In this document: one piece after another, positions 30,955 to 38,579 of the stretch
Layout: every line of letters begins with the position of its first letter
How positions within the stretch are numbered: position 1 is the stretch's first letter
NCBI GenBank assembly: GCA_017411325.1
Contig: JAFQQJ010000006.1
Coordinates: 1 to 38,579 of the forward strand
Reading direction: 5' to 3'
Source: Clostridia bacterium
GTDB lineage: Bacteria > Bacillota > Clostridia > CAKSNL01 > HGM11501
DNA: 38,579 nucleotides
Position numbers and translations under genes: made by a program
The notes under the pieces: generated by a model
What the model was told of the DNA's origin: nothing
Seen by the model: only the letters and a program-made list of their open reading frames with translations
Databases searched by the model: none

Positions 30955-32799
30955 ATGGATACAAACAAGATAAGAAATGTTGCCATCATCGCTCACGTTG
31001 ACCACGGCAAAACAACACTGGTTGATGCAATGCTCCGTCAGAGCGGAACCTTCCGTCAGAATGAGCAGGTTGAAGAGCGTGTAATGGACTCAAACGACCT
31101 TGAAAAGGAGAGGGGAATAACAATCCTTGCAAAGAACACATCCCTCAATTACAAGGATTATAAAATCAATATCGTTGACACTCCCGGTCACGCGGATTTC
31201 GGAGGCGAGGTTGAACGTGCTCTTGAAATGGTTGACGGCGTACTTCTGCTGGTTGATGCTTTTGAAGGCTGTATGCCCCAGACAAGATTTGTTCTTAAAA
31301 AGGCACTTGCCTTAAATCTTGTTCCGATTATAGTTGTAAACAAGGTTGACCGTCCCAATGCAAGACCTTATGAGGTTGTGGACGAAGTTTTGGAGCTTTT
31401 CTTGGACTTAGATGCAACTGAAGAACAGCTTGACTCTCCCGTAATTTATGCATCGGGAAGAGACGGCTGGGCGAGTATGGACCCTGAAGCGAAGGACGGC
31501 GATATGTCACCTTTGTTTGACCTTATAGTAAAGCACGTTCCGCATCCTACAGGTGATGTGGCAGAGCCTTTCCAGATGCTTGTTTCAAATATAGACTTTG
31601 ACGGGTACACAGGAAGAATTGCCGTTGGTACAATTGAGCGCGGAACAATAAAGTTAAACAGCCCCATCGCTGTTTCAACCAGAGAAGGAAAGATAAAAAC
31701 CGGTAAGGCGGCAGCAATTTACACATACGAAGGCCTTAAGCGCCAGAGTGTAAATGAAGCATCTGCAGGTGAGGTTGTATGCATATCCGGTATGCCCGAC
31801 ATTGAAATCGGTGAAACCCTTTGCGATCCTTCAAAGATAGAGCCGCTTCCCTTCGTTGAAATTGACCAGCCCGTTATGTCTATGACCTTCTCCATAAATA
31901 ACAGCCCCTTCGCAGGCCGTGAGGGCGATTTTGTGACAAGCCGACATCTTCGCGAAAGACTTTATAAAGAGCTTGAAAGCAACATAAGCTTAAAGGTTGA
32001 GGATACCGATACGGCAGATTCCTTCGTGGTATCAGGCAGAGGTGAGCTTCATCTTTCAGTATTAATAGAAAATATGCGCCGTCAGGGCTATGAATTTCAG
32101 GTTTCCCGCCCCGAGGTTATTTATAAGGCAGGGGAAAACGGCGAAAAGCTTGAGCCCATCGAGGATTTGGTTATCGACGTTCCCGATGAATATTCCGGAA
32201 CGGTTATTGAAAGCTCTGCCAAGAGAAAAGCGGAAATGACCAACATGGTGCCCATAACAGGTGGCTATACAAGACTTGAATTTACCATTCCTTCCAGAGG
32301 ACTTATCGGTTACAGAAGTGAGCTTTTAACAGCCACCAAGGGAACGGTTGTAATAAACCATATGCTCCGTGATTATGAGCCTTACAAGGGCGATATTCCC
32401 GAAAGAAGCCGTGGCTCACTCATCGCCTTTGAAGCGGGCGACGCTGTAACCTACGGACTTTTCAATGCACAGGAGAGGGGAACACTCTTCATAAATCCCG
32501 GTGATAAGGTATATGAGGGTATGATTGTCGGTGAAAACTGCCGCTTAGAGGACGTTGTTGTAAACGTATGTAAGAAAAAGCATATCACCAACACCCGTGC
32601 ATCCGGCTCCGACGATGCGTTAAAGCTTACACCGCCCCGTGATATGAGTCTTGAGCAGTGCCTGGAATTCATCACAGCGGACGAGCTTTTAGAGGTAACT
32701 CCCGAAAGCCTTCGCTTAAGAAAGAAAATTTTAAGTGCCGACCTTCGTGCAAAGGCTGACCATCAGATGAGACTTAAAGCTCAGGCAGAAGGAAAATAA
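30955..32799 (+). CDS. typA: Ribosome-associated GTPase TypA/BipA
   Basis: 614 residues, the family length. G motifs: AHVDHGKTT (G1), ERGITI (G2), DTPGHADFGGEVERAL (G3) and NKVDRPNARP (G4). The later elongation-factor domains III-V are followed by the TypA-specific C-terminus (NCRLEDVVVNVCKKKHITN). It acts on the ribosome in 50S assembly and stress or cold response. GGAAGG precedes the ATG. Single gene with its own promoter and terminator. Confidence 0.98.
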   Translation: MDTNKIRNVAIIAHVDHGKTTLVDAMLRQSGTFRQNEQVEERVMDSNDLEKERGITILAKNTSLNYKDYKINIVDTPGHADFGGEVERALEMVDGVLLLVDAFEGCMPQTRFVLKKALALNLVPIIVVNKVDRPNARPYEVVDEVLELFLDLDATEEQLDSPVIYASGRDGWASMDPEAKDGDMSPLFDLIVKHVPHPTGDVAEPFQMLVSNIDFDGYTGRIAVGTIERGTIKLNSPIAVSTREGKIKTGKAAAIYTYEGLKRQSVNEASAGEVVCISGMPDIEIGETLCDPSKIEPLPFVEIDQPVMSMTFSINNSPFAGREGDFVTSRHLRERLYKELESNISLKVEDTDTADSFVVSGRGELHLSVLIENMRRQGYEFQVSRPEVIYKAGENGEKLEPIEDLVIDVPDEYSGTVIESSAKRKAEMTNMVPITGGYTRLEFTIPSRGLIGYRSELLTATKGTVVINHMLRDYEPYKGDIPERSRGSLIAFEAGDAVTYGLFNAQERGTLFINPGDKVYEGMIVGENCRLEDVVVNVCKKKHITNTRASGSDDALKLTPPRDMSLEQCLEFITADELLEVTPESLRLRKKILSADLRAKADHQMRLKAQAEGK

Positions 32800-32805
32800 G
32801 ATATG

Positions 32806-32834
32806 AAATACCGCCCACCGGGCGGTATTTTTGC
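32806..32834 (+). terminator. Terminator after typA
   Basis: AAATACCGCCC (32806-32816) pairs perfectly with 32820-32830, loop ACC, then a T-run. Confidence 0.88.
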
Positions 32835-32861
32835 TATGTCCTTTTAATATGTATATATGGG

Positions 32862-33584
32862 GTGATTTATTTGGTTATATATATAAAGAGGGCAACAATA
32901 ATTTTTGTCGTAATGACTATTGTGGTGATTTATCTTACGGTTACGCTTTATAAAAGGGCGGTTAAACCTGCATTTTCCGATGAAAAGGGCTATACGGTAA
33001 TAGTTGATGCAGGACACGGGAATCCTGACGGAGGGGCAACGGGTATATCGGGAACAGGTGAAAGTGAAATAAATTTAAAAATTTCCCAAAAACTTAGTGC
33101 AAAGCTGAAGGAAAAGTGCTATAATGTAATTATGACCAGGGAGACGGAGGAAGGGATATACTCCGAAGGCAACAGTATAAAGGAAAAAAAGCTTTCAGAT
33201 ATGCATAACCGTGAAAGGATAATAAACGAATCAGGTGCGGATATCTTTTTGAGCATACATATGAATTCTTTTTCCGATGCCTCAGTTTCAGGAGCCCAGG
33301 TTTTCTACTCTGTTAACAGAGTAGAAGCGATTGCTCTGGCAGAAGCTGTAAGACAGCGTCTTATTCCGCTGTACGAAAAAAACGACCGTATATTGAAAGA
33401 AGCACCGAAGAGTGTTTATCTTATGAATAAAGCAAAAATTCCCGCATGTTTGGTTGAGTGCGGATTTTTATCCAACGCGGAAAATGAAGCGCTTCTTATG
33501 AGCGATGAATATCAGGAAAAAATAGCGGAGGCTATAGCCTCCGGAATTGATGATTATTTTAAAGGAGATACCGATGAAAAGTAA
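32862..33584 (+). CDS. cwlD: N-acetylmuramoyl-L-alanine amidase CwlD-like
   Basis: 240 residues from GTG 32862, or 237 from TTG 32871, whose ribosome site would be the GGGGTG; the choice is open. A single membrane anchor (about 10-30) is followed by the amidase_3 domain: VDAGHGNPDGGA, the Glu in GESEINL, SIHMNS and VECGFLSN supply the zinc ligands and catalytic Glu. In spore formers CwlD starts muramic-delta-lactam formation in the cortex. It overlaps radA by 11 bases. Confidence 0.88.
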   Translation: MIYLVIYIKRATIIFVVMTIVVIYLTVTLYKRAVKPAFSDEKGYTVIVDAGHGNPDGGATGISGTGESEINLKISQKLSAKLKEKCYNVIMTRETEEGIYSEGNSIKEKKLSDMHNRERIINESGADIFLSIHMNSFSDASVSGAQVFYSVNRVEAIALAEAVRQRLIPLYEKNDRILKEAPKSVYLMNKAKIPACLVECGFLSNAENEALLMSDEYQEKIAEAIASGIDDYFKGDTDEK

Positions 33585-34929
33585 AACAGTTTTTTGCTGC
33601 AGTGAGTGCGGCTATGAAACAGCTAAGTTCCTCGGAAAGTGTCCGTCCTGCGGAGAATGGAACACTCTTAAGGAACAAAAGGTATTTAAGGACGAAAAGA
33701 AAATTTCATTAAGCAGGGAGACATCAGTCCGCCCGATGACACTTTCTGAAATAAAAACCGATATGTCAGAGCGCTTAACAATGGATATTACGGAGCTTGA
33801 CAGGGTGCTTGGAGGAGGACTTGTGAAAGGCAGCCTTGTTTTAGTCGGAGGAGAGCCGGGAATCGGCAAATCCACTCTTTTAATGCAGGTTTGCCGGAAT
33901 GTTGCAAGCAAAGGGAAAATCCTCTATGTGTCGGGGGAAGAGTCTGAAATGCAGCTTAAAATGAGGGCTGAAAGACTTTCCGTGACGGGGGATGACCTTC
34001 TTATCCTTCCCGAAACCGACATCGATAAAGCCCTTTCATTTGTGGATGAAACGAAGTGCGACGTCTGCATAATAGACTCTGTTCAGACTATGTTTTCCGA
34101 ATCCGTTGATTCGTCAGGCGGAAGCGTCGGACAGATAAGAGACGTTACGATGAAGATAATGCGAAAGGCAAAGGAATCGGGCTGTGCCTTTTTCATCGTT
34201 GGGCACGTTACCAAGGACGGAAATATTGCGGGGCCCAGAATGCTTGAACATATGGTGGATGCGGTGCTCTACTTTGAGGGAGACAGAAACCAGAGCTACA
34301 GAATTTTAAGAGGTGTAAAAAATCGTTTCGGTTCAACCAATGAGGTGGGCGTTTTTGAAATGACAGGTGAGGGACTTATCTGCGTTGATAATCCGTCTGC
34401 GGCACTTCTTTCGGGAAGGCCCCTTGATGCATCGGGCTCTTCCGTTACCTGCCTTATGGAGGGAACTCGGCCGATTTTAGCTGAAATTCAGGCATTAACA
34501 TCACCCACGGGCTTCGGTATGCCCCGCCGTGCGGCAGAGGGTGTGGACTTTTCGAGGGTTGTAATGCTTATTGCCATAATCGAGAAAAAGCTTGGCCTTA
34601 CAATGCAGAATCAGGATGCCTACTTAAATGTGGTGGGCGGACTTAAGGTGGATGAAACTGCGGCGGATTTAGCCATAATTTCAGCCATAATTTCAAGCCT
34701 TAAAAACAAGTCAATCGATCCTGCCACGGTATTTTTGGGAGAAGTCGGCTTGTCGGGCGAGGTAAGAAGTGTTCCCGGCATTTCAAGAAGGGTATCTGAG
34801 GCTGAAAGACTCGGATTCAAGACCTGCGTGGTTCCTGAAGGAAGTATTCAGGGACTCAGGGACGTAGGGATAAAGCTCATCGGTGCAAGAACAGTAATGG
34901 ACATACTTAAGGAGGATATCTGGGGATGA
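33574..34929 (+). CDS. radA: DNA repair protein RadA/Sms
   Basis: 451 residues. ATG 33574 follows AAAGGAGA; the earlier frame start at 33547 lies inside cwlD. The C4 zinc finger is Cys9-x2-Cys12...Cys23-x2-Cys26. RecA-like ATPase: GGEPGIGKST, VSGEES, DSVQTM, the RadA-specific KNRFG motif, and a C-terminal Lon-like domain (GLSGEVRSVPG). RadA drives branch migration during recombination. Last bases overlap the ABC gene (ATGA). Confidence 0.98.
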   Translation: MKSKTVFCCSECGYETAKFLGKCPSCGEWNTLKEQKVFKDEKKISLSRETSVRPMTLSEIKTDMSERLTMDITELDRVLGGGLVKGSLVLVGGEPGIGKSTLLMQVCRNVASKGKILYVSGEESEMQLKMRAERLSVTGDDLLILPETDIDKALSFVDETKCDVCIIDSVQTMFSESVDSSGGSVGQIRDVTMKIMRKAKESGCAFFIVGHVTKDGNIAGPRMLEHMVDAVLYFEGDRNQSYRILRGVKNRFGSTNEVGVFEMTGEGLICVDNPSAALLSGRPLDASGSSVTCLMEGTRPILAEIQALTSPTGFGMPRRAAEGVDFSRVVMLIAIIEKKLGLTMQNQDAYLNVVGGLKVDETAADLAIISAIISSLKNKSIDPATVFLGEVGLSGEVRSVPGISRRVSEAERLGFKTCVVPEGSIQGLRDVGIKLIGARTVMDILKEDIWG

Positions 34930-36665
34930 AAGCCACACAGCTGATAAAGCGGTTTATGCCGTATTTTAAGAAATACAAATGGATAATGGTGCTGGATTTG
35001 CTTTGCGCCGCATTAACAACAGTATGCGAAATAATCCTGCCCTTAATTGTGAGGGAGATAACAGACAGGGCGATTGACGATTTTGCATCGCTTACCGTAA
35101 GTCTCGTCTTAAAGGCGGGAGGAATTTATCTCCTTCTTCGTATAATAGATGCCTCTGCCAACTATTTTATGGCATATAACGGTCATATAATGGGCGCGAA
35201 AATCGAAACCGATATGAGAACGGATTTGTTTTCTCATCTTATGAAGCTGTCCTTTTCCTATTACAGCAACACCAAGGTGGGGCAGATTATGGCGAGAATC
35301 ACTTCGGATTTGTTTGATGTTACGGAATTTGCCCACCATTGCCCCGAAGAATTTTTCATAGCGGGAATAAAAATCGTTGCGGCGTTTTTAATTCTTGCAT
35401 CAATGAATCTTCCGCTTACACTCATAATGTTTGCGGTACTGCCTTTTATGCTCATCGTATCAACCTATTACAACAGGAAAATGAAAAAGGCGTTCAAGGA
35501 ATCCCGTGAACAGATAGGCGAGATCAACTCCCAGGTGGAAGACAGTATGCTGGGCATAAGGGTTGTAAAGAGCTTTGCCAACGAAAGTATAGAGCGGGAT
35601 AAGTTCGATAAGGGAAATAAGACCTTCCTTGGTATAAAGTATAAAACCTACAGATATATGGCGGGCTTCCAGACCTCTGTAAGGGTTTTCGACGGACTTA
35701 TGTATATAATTGTCGTGGTAGCTGGTGCGCTCTTTATGATTAAGGGATTGCTTTCCCCCGGCGACTATGCGGCATACCTTTTGTACATATCCACTTTGAT
35801 TGCGGCAATAAGAAGAATTGTTGAATTTACTGAGCAGTTCCAGCGCGGAATGACAGGTATTGAGCGTTTTACGGAAATTATGGATTCTCCCGTTGAGATT
35901 GAAGATAAGGCAGGTGCCAAGGAATTTACAAAGGTTCGCGGAATAATAAAATTTGAAAATGTGAAATTCGGCTATTCTGACGGAGACGGCGAAGTTTTGT
36001 CGGGAATAAACCTTACCGTGAACGAGGGCGAAAATATCGCCATTGTAGGGCCTTCCGGCGGAGGAAAGACTACACTTGTAAATCTTATTCCGAGATTTTA
36101 CGATGTTACGGAGGGTAAGATTTTAATTGACGGAGTGGATGTCAGGGACTATACTCAGGACTCACTCAGAGGAAATATCGGTGTGGTTCAGCAGGATGTT
36201 TACCTTTTCTCAGGCACGATTTATGAAAATATCGCTTACGGAAAGCCCGGTGCAACGCTGGAAGAGGTTGAAAAGGCAGCAAGTATGGCAGGATGCGACG
36301 AATTTATAAAAAATCTTCCCGACGGATACAATACCTATGTGGGCGAGCGAGGCGTTAAGCTTTCGGGCGGACAGAAGCAGAGAATAAGCATCGCAAGAGT
36401 GTTCCTTAAAAATCCGCCTATACTGATACTTGACGAAGCAACAAGCGCTCTCGATAATGAAAGTGAGCTTCTTGTAAAGGAATCTCTTGCACGTCTTGCG
36501 AAGGGAAGGACAACCTTTACTATTGCTCACCGACTTACAACCATAAAGGGTGCGGATATGATTTTAGTCCTTACGGATAAGGGAATAGAGGAAGCGGGAA
36601 GCCACGATGAGTTAATTGAAAAAGGCGGTATATATAAGAATCTTTATAAGCTTTATGAAAGCTGA
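34926..36665 (+). CDS. ABC exporter, fused permease and ATPase
   Basis: 579 residues. Six membrane helices (residues about 18-310, with the exporter coupling region SFSYYSNTKVGQIMARITSD), then the nucleotide domain: GPSGGGKTT (Walker A), QQDVYLFSGTI (Q-loop), LSGGQKQRIS (signature), ILDEATSALD (Walker B) and the switch AHRLTTIK. It works as a homodimer or half of a heterodimer; substrate unknown (lipid- or multidrug-type family). It overlaps radA by four bases. Confidence 0.95.
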   Translation: MKATQLIKRFMPYFKKYKWIMVLDLLCAALTTVCEIILPLIVREITDRAIDDFASLTVSLVLKAGGIYLLLRIIDASANYFMAYNGHIMGAKIETDMRTDLFSHLMKLSFSYYSNTKVGQIMARITSDLFDVTEFAHHCPEEFFIAGIKIVAAFLILASMNLPLTLIMFAVLPFMLIVSTYYNRKMKKAFKESREQIGEINSQVEDSMLGIRVVKSFANESIERDKFDKGNKTFLGIKYKTYRYMAGFQTSVRVFDGLMYIIVVVAGALFMIKGLLSPGDYAAYLLYISTLIAAIRRIVEFTEQFQRGMTGIERFTEIMDSPVEIEDKAGAKEFTKVRGIIKFENVKFGYSDGDGEVLSGINLTVNEGENIAIVGPSGGGKTTLVNLIPRFYDVTEGKILIDGVDVRDYTQDSLRGNIGVVQQDVYLFSGTIYENIAYGKPGATLEEVEKAASMAGCDEFIKNLPDGYNTYVGERGVKLSGGQKQRISIARVFLKNPPILILDEATSALDNESELLVKESLARLAKGRTTFTIAHRLTTIKGADMILVLTDKGIEEAGSHDELIEKGGIYKNLYKLYES

Positions 36666-36668
36666 GGG

Positions 36669-36701
36669 AAAAGGGATGAAGATTGTATCTTCATCCCTTT
36701 T
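36669..36701 (+). terminator. Terminator after the ABC exporter
   Basis: AAAAGGGATGAAGAT (36669-36683) pairs perfectly with 36687-36701, loop TGT, then TTTT. Confidence 0.9.
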
Positions 36702-36728
36702 TATACGGAATAAAAGATAAGATTTTCC

Positions 36729-36757
36729 TTGACAAAGATGCTTCGTTATTGTATAAT
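36729..36757 (+). promoter_or_regulatory. Consensus promoter of the tRNA-Pro locus
   Basis: TTGACA 36729-36734, 17-bp spacer, TATAAT 36752-36757, both perfect. It sits 15 bp before the half-tRNA. No such promoter precedes the intact tRNA at 36975, so both copies may be on one transcript. Confidence 0.85.
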
Positions 36758-36772
36758 ATTCTTTGTGTTAAT

Positions 36773-36812
36773 CGGGATATAGCGCAGTTTGGTAGCGCGC
36801 TTCGTTCGGGAC
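36773..36812 (+). pseudogene. Truncated 5' half of tRNA-Pro(CGG)
   Basis: 40 nt identical to the first 40 nt of the intact tRNA-Pro at 36975 except A for G at position 7. It stops one base into the 3' side of the anticodon stem, then the sequence is unrelated. The break at the anticodon arm is a usual crossover point of tyrosine integrases. It cannot fold as a tRNA. Confidence 0.9.
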
Positions 36813-36898
36813 ACGGTACTATTCAATTCATTAAGTATCCGCCGAACTCCCACAAACCTTTTAACACCGCCACTTTACGGCGACTAAGAGAACAAAAT

Positions 36899-36929
36899 AC
36901 ATGTGGTCAAATCAGTTTTGACCACATGT
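36899..36929. repeat. 13-bp inverted repeat in the insert
   Basis: ACATGTGGTCAAA (36899-36911) and TTTGACCACATGT (36917-36929), five-base centre. There is no T-run. TGTGGTCA-type repeats are frequent in integrase/excisionase binding regions of Firmicute elements. Confidence 0.7.
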
Positions 36930-36974
36930 TATCCCACAGACACGGGAATATAGAAAAAACCAAATATTTTATAT

Positions 36975-37050
<76 letters not shown>

Positions 37051-37051
<1 letters not shown>

Positions 37052-37085
37052 AAACGACGGGTTTAATAAAAACTTGTCGTTTTTT
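37051..37085 (+). terminator. Terminator of tRNA-Pro
   Basis: AAAACGACGGGTTT (37051-37064) pairs with 37070-37083 allowing two G-T pairs, five-base loop, then TTTTTT. Its first base is the last A of the tRNA. Confidence 0.8.
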
Positions 37086-37111
37086 ATTAATTTTATGGAG
37101 GTAATGTAACC

Positions 37112-37711
37112 ATGCCGTGCAATTGTATTTATAATTTTTTTAATGGAATATGGCTTTTCCTTGATTCTAACTTTTTTCAAACATTTATTTTAGTTATTAC
37201 CGCATTTTTGACATGGCATATTTATAACAAACAAAACTTGCAGAGAAAAAAAGAGGCAGCATCCATTATATATTTGCAAATTAACGAGATAAAAGGCAAG
37301 ATGAAATTGGCACAAGAATGCATTGGAGATTCCCCTAATTTCTTAATAACTAATGTTCTTAAGCTTAATACTGTTATTAGTAATAATTCATGGGAAAAAT
37401 ATCGTCAACTACTTATCGATGTTTTAGAAACCAATGATATTAAAGCATTAAATGAATACTATGATCTCGCAACAACAATTGATATACAAATATCTGTATT
37501 ACGCAAAGCTATCTTTTCTATTAACGAGGCTTTTTATATCAATGAAATGAACACGGAAAAACTTTCTCCCGAGAAAAATCCGCACGTTAGAGTTTCTATG
37601 GAACATCTATCTATTTTACGCGAACAATGCAAATTAATAGATAAATATTACGAAAATTTACCACACGACAAACTTCAAAACACTATACATGGTAACAAAC
37701 AACACTCTTGA
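37112..37711 (+). CDS. AT-rich orphan membrane-anchored protein, likely mobile-element cargo
   Basis: 199 residues. One N-terminal membrane helix (about 20-38, FFQTFILVITAFLTWHIY), then a basic stretch and a long helical, probably coiled-coil region (about 45-185) with no catalytic motif. TGGAGG precedes the ATG. Codon use is clearly more AT-rich than in genes to the left (many ATA, TTA, AAT), suggesting recent transfer. It lies between the tRNA-Pro integration site and an integrase. Function unknown; phage exclusion or defence cargo is possible but nothing in it proves that. Confidence 0.75.
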   Translation: MPCNCIYNFFNGIWLFLDSNFFQTFILVITAFLTWHIYNKQNLQRKKEAASIIYLQINEIKGKMKLAQECIGDSPNFLITNVLKLNTVISNNSWEKYRQLLIDVLETNDIKALNEYYDLATTIDIQISVLRKAIFSINEAFYINEMNTEKLSPEKNPHVRVSMEHLSILREQCKLIDKYYENLPHDKLQNTIHGNKQHS

Positions 37712-37815
37712 AATACTGTTTAGTTTTATAGGTTAACAAAACTCATACATAATACATCTATAAAACTCCTTTTCTTTGTTTAAGGCGTATCAAAATTTAA
37801 TATACCAAAAAGCTG

Positions 37816-37842
37816 TGGCACGGATTTTTTATGTCCGTGCCA
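37816..37842 (-). terminator. Terminator of the integrase gene
   Basis: TGGCACGGA (37816-37824) pairs with 37834-37842; on the minus strand a TTTTT run follows after CAGC. It sits just after the integrase stop. Confidence 0.65.
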
Positions 37843-37851
37843 TCTGTGTTA

Positions 37852-38579
37852 TTATGCATTTTTGAGTTTCGCTTTTTGTTCTGTGATTTCGGCTTTCATT
37901 TCCTTTATCAGTATGGCGAGCTTTTCCTCACATTCTTCTCTTGTAGGTGCATATATGTTTCGTGCCATTCGTTTGCCGTAGGCATCCTTTGGTGAGTATC
38001 TACCCTCATAGATATGGTCATTTATCTTACTGATGCATCCTGTGCCGGGCTTTCTCATCTTGCCCTTTTTAGGCTCAAATTTGGCTTGTGACGACTTTTC
38101 TTGTTCATCCGTGATTGTTTCTTCGTTACCGCCTGTATCCTTGTTGAATCGTGCGTTAATCCTTTCTGTTGCTTCTTTCTTCATTTCCTCGGTGCTATGC
38201 AGGTATATATCAAGTGTTGTTTTGCTTGATACATGTCCGAGGATGGTGGATAAGGTTTTGATGTCCATTCCGTTTGCTACCGATGTAGTTGCGAAGGTGT
38301 GGCGGAGATCGTGGAATCGGAGCTTTTTACATTCTGCTCTTTCTAATATTACCTGCATCATTCCATATACTGCTGAGGGATCTCTTGGCATTCCCTCGAC
38401 CTTTGGTGATGGGAACATCCACTCTGAGTCTATTGTTTCCTTATATTCCTTTAGGATGTTTACAAGGCTTTTGGGTAGTATTATCGTTCTTACCGATTCT
38501 TCAGTCTTTGGCTCTGTTATGACCAATCTGCCTTTTGTCCGTTTGACTTGTCTTCGCACCTTTAGTTCTCCTGTATCGA
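37852..38579 (-). CDS. Tyrosine recombinase/integrase, Tn916-type, cut by window edge
   Basis: About 241 residues visible; the frame is open to 38579, so the N-terminus is outside. The start-like GTG at 38559 is internal, because the reading continues upstream as DTGELKV. Catalytic motifs present: HDLRHTFAT (the HxxR box) and GHVSSKTTLDIYLH (final His/Trp box and the Tyr nucleophile). The first conserved Arg and core-binding domain lie outside. After the Tyr box there is a 90-residue tail with KPGTGCISKINDHIYEGRYSP, which looks like the AP2-like arm-binding domain normally found at the N-terminus. It points toward the tRNA-Pro, so it is probably the integrase for that site. Confidence 0.92.
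   Translation of the reverse strand, partial: DTGELKVRRQVKRTKGRLVITEPKTEESVRTIILPKSLVNILKEYKETIDSEWMFPSPKVEGMPRDPSAVYGMMQVILERAECKKLRFHDLRHTFATTSVANGMDIKTLSTILGHVSSKTTLDIYLHSTEEMKKEATERINARFNKDTGGNEETITDEQEKSSQAKFEPKKGKMRKPGTGCISKINDHIYEGRYSPKDAYGKRMARNIYAPTREECEEKLAILIKEMKAEITEQKAKLKNA

Noticed and set aside
36928..36940. TATCCC in the insert, complementary to GGGATA of the half-tRNA, as if one tRNA were split by an insertion
   Set aside because: No T-arm or anticodon 3' strand lies near it; six bases can match by chance.
38289..38522. Plus-strand frame opposite the integrase
   Set aside because: It is antisense to conserved integrase motifs and has no ribosome site.

Overview
The window reads as chromosome of an anaerobic, spore-forming, low-to-mid GC Firmicute of class Clostridia. 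The evidence is the spore and cortex genes (yabP, yabQ, cwlD), the [FeFe]-hydrogenase maturases (hydE, hydF with a TM1266-type regulator), the SCIFF ribosomally made peptide with its radical SAM maturase, a T-box leader, many stalk-domain secreted proteins, and consistent TTGACA-N17-TATAAT promoters with strong AGGAGG ribosome sites. I cannot name a genus from the sequence.

Layout. 1-316 holds a tandem decamer, a terminator, a promoter and a structured leader. 317-2297 is a stalk-domain secreted protein facing an alpha/beta hydrolase. 2357-5299 is a metal-resistance locus: an unusual ArsR-AraC fusion regulator diverges from a free-standing HMA protein and an HMA-less CadA/ZntA ATPase, with an inverted repeat at the predicted start of transcription. 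5383-6993 is the conserved yabP-yabQ-divIC-yabR block. 7044-8057 is a small module (XRE repressor, triple TAGCGAA-type operator, unknown secreted protein) lying between two nearly identical terminators. 8282-9295 is a secreted carbohydrate-binding/stalk protein. 9414-11610 is a probable zinc-handling pair: a G3E GTPase with a 55-histidine insert, and a second G3E-like protein fused to a TIGR03943/DUF1980-like domain. 11801-14956 is a very large glycosidase-like protein.

14975-18583 is a hydrogenase-maturation operon (regulator, hydE, hydF) with asparaginase at its end, preceded by a leader that can fold into mutually exclusive hairpins. 18619-19312 has a membrane protein and tRNA-Leu(CAG). 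19399-21003 is a T-box leader (candidate Trp specifier), a 12-codon mini-ORF and a lone trpB. 21059-25889 holds two Gfo/Idh/MocA oxidoreductases, an esterase, an AraC regulator, a tautomerase and a lipoprotein. 25912-27705 is pnuC and asnA on the minus strand, with a possible switch-like leader between them. 27902-30843 is scfA-scfB plus an overlapping Orn/Lys/Arg-decarboxylase-type gene. 30955-36665 is typA, cwlD, radA and an ABC exporter.

36729-38579 is a tRNA-Pro(CGG) locus that has been used for integration: a 5' half-tRNA with a consensus promoter, 160 bp of foreign-looking DNA with a 13-bp inverted repeat, the intact tRNA, an AT-rich orphan membrane protein, and the C-terminal part of a Tn916-type tyrosine integrase cut by the window edge. 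The integrase has an arm-binding-like domain at its C-terminus.

Most genes are conserved housekeeping. The most promising unexplained items are the hydrogenase-operon leader, the ArsR-AraC regulator with split HMA/ATPase, the G3E fusion pair, the terminator-flanked XRE/secreted-protein module, the asnA-pnuC leader and the tRNA-Pro integration site.
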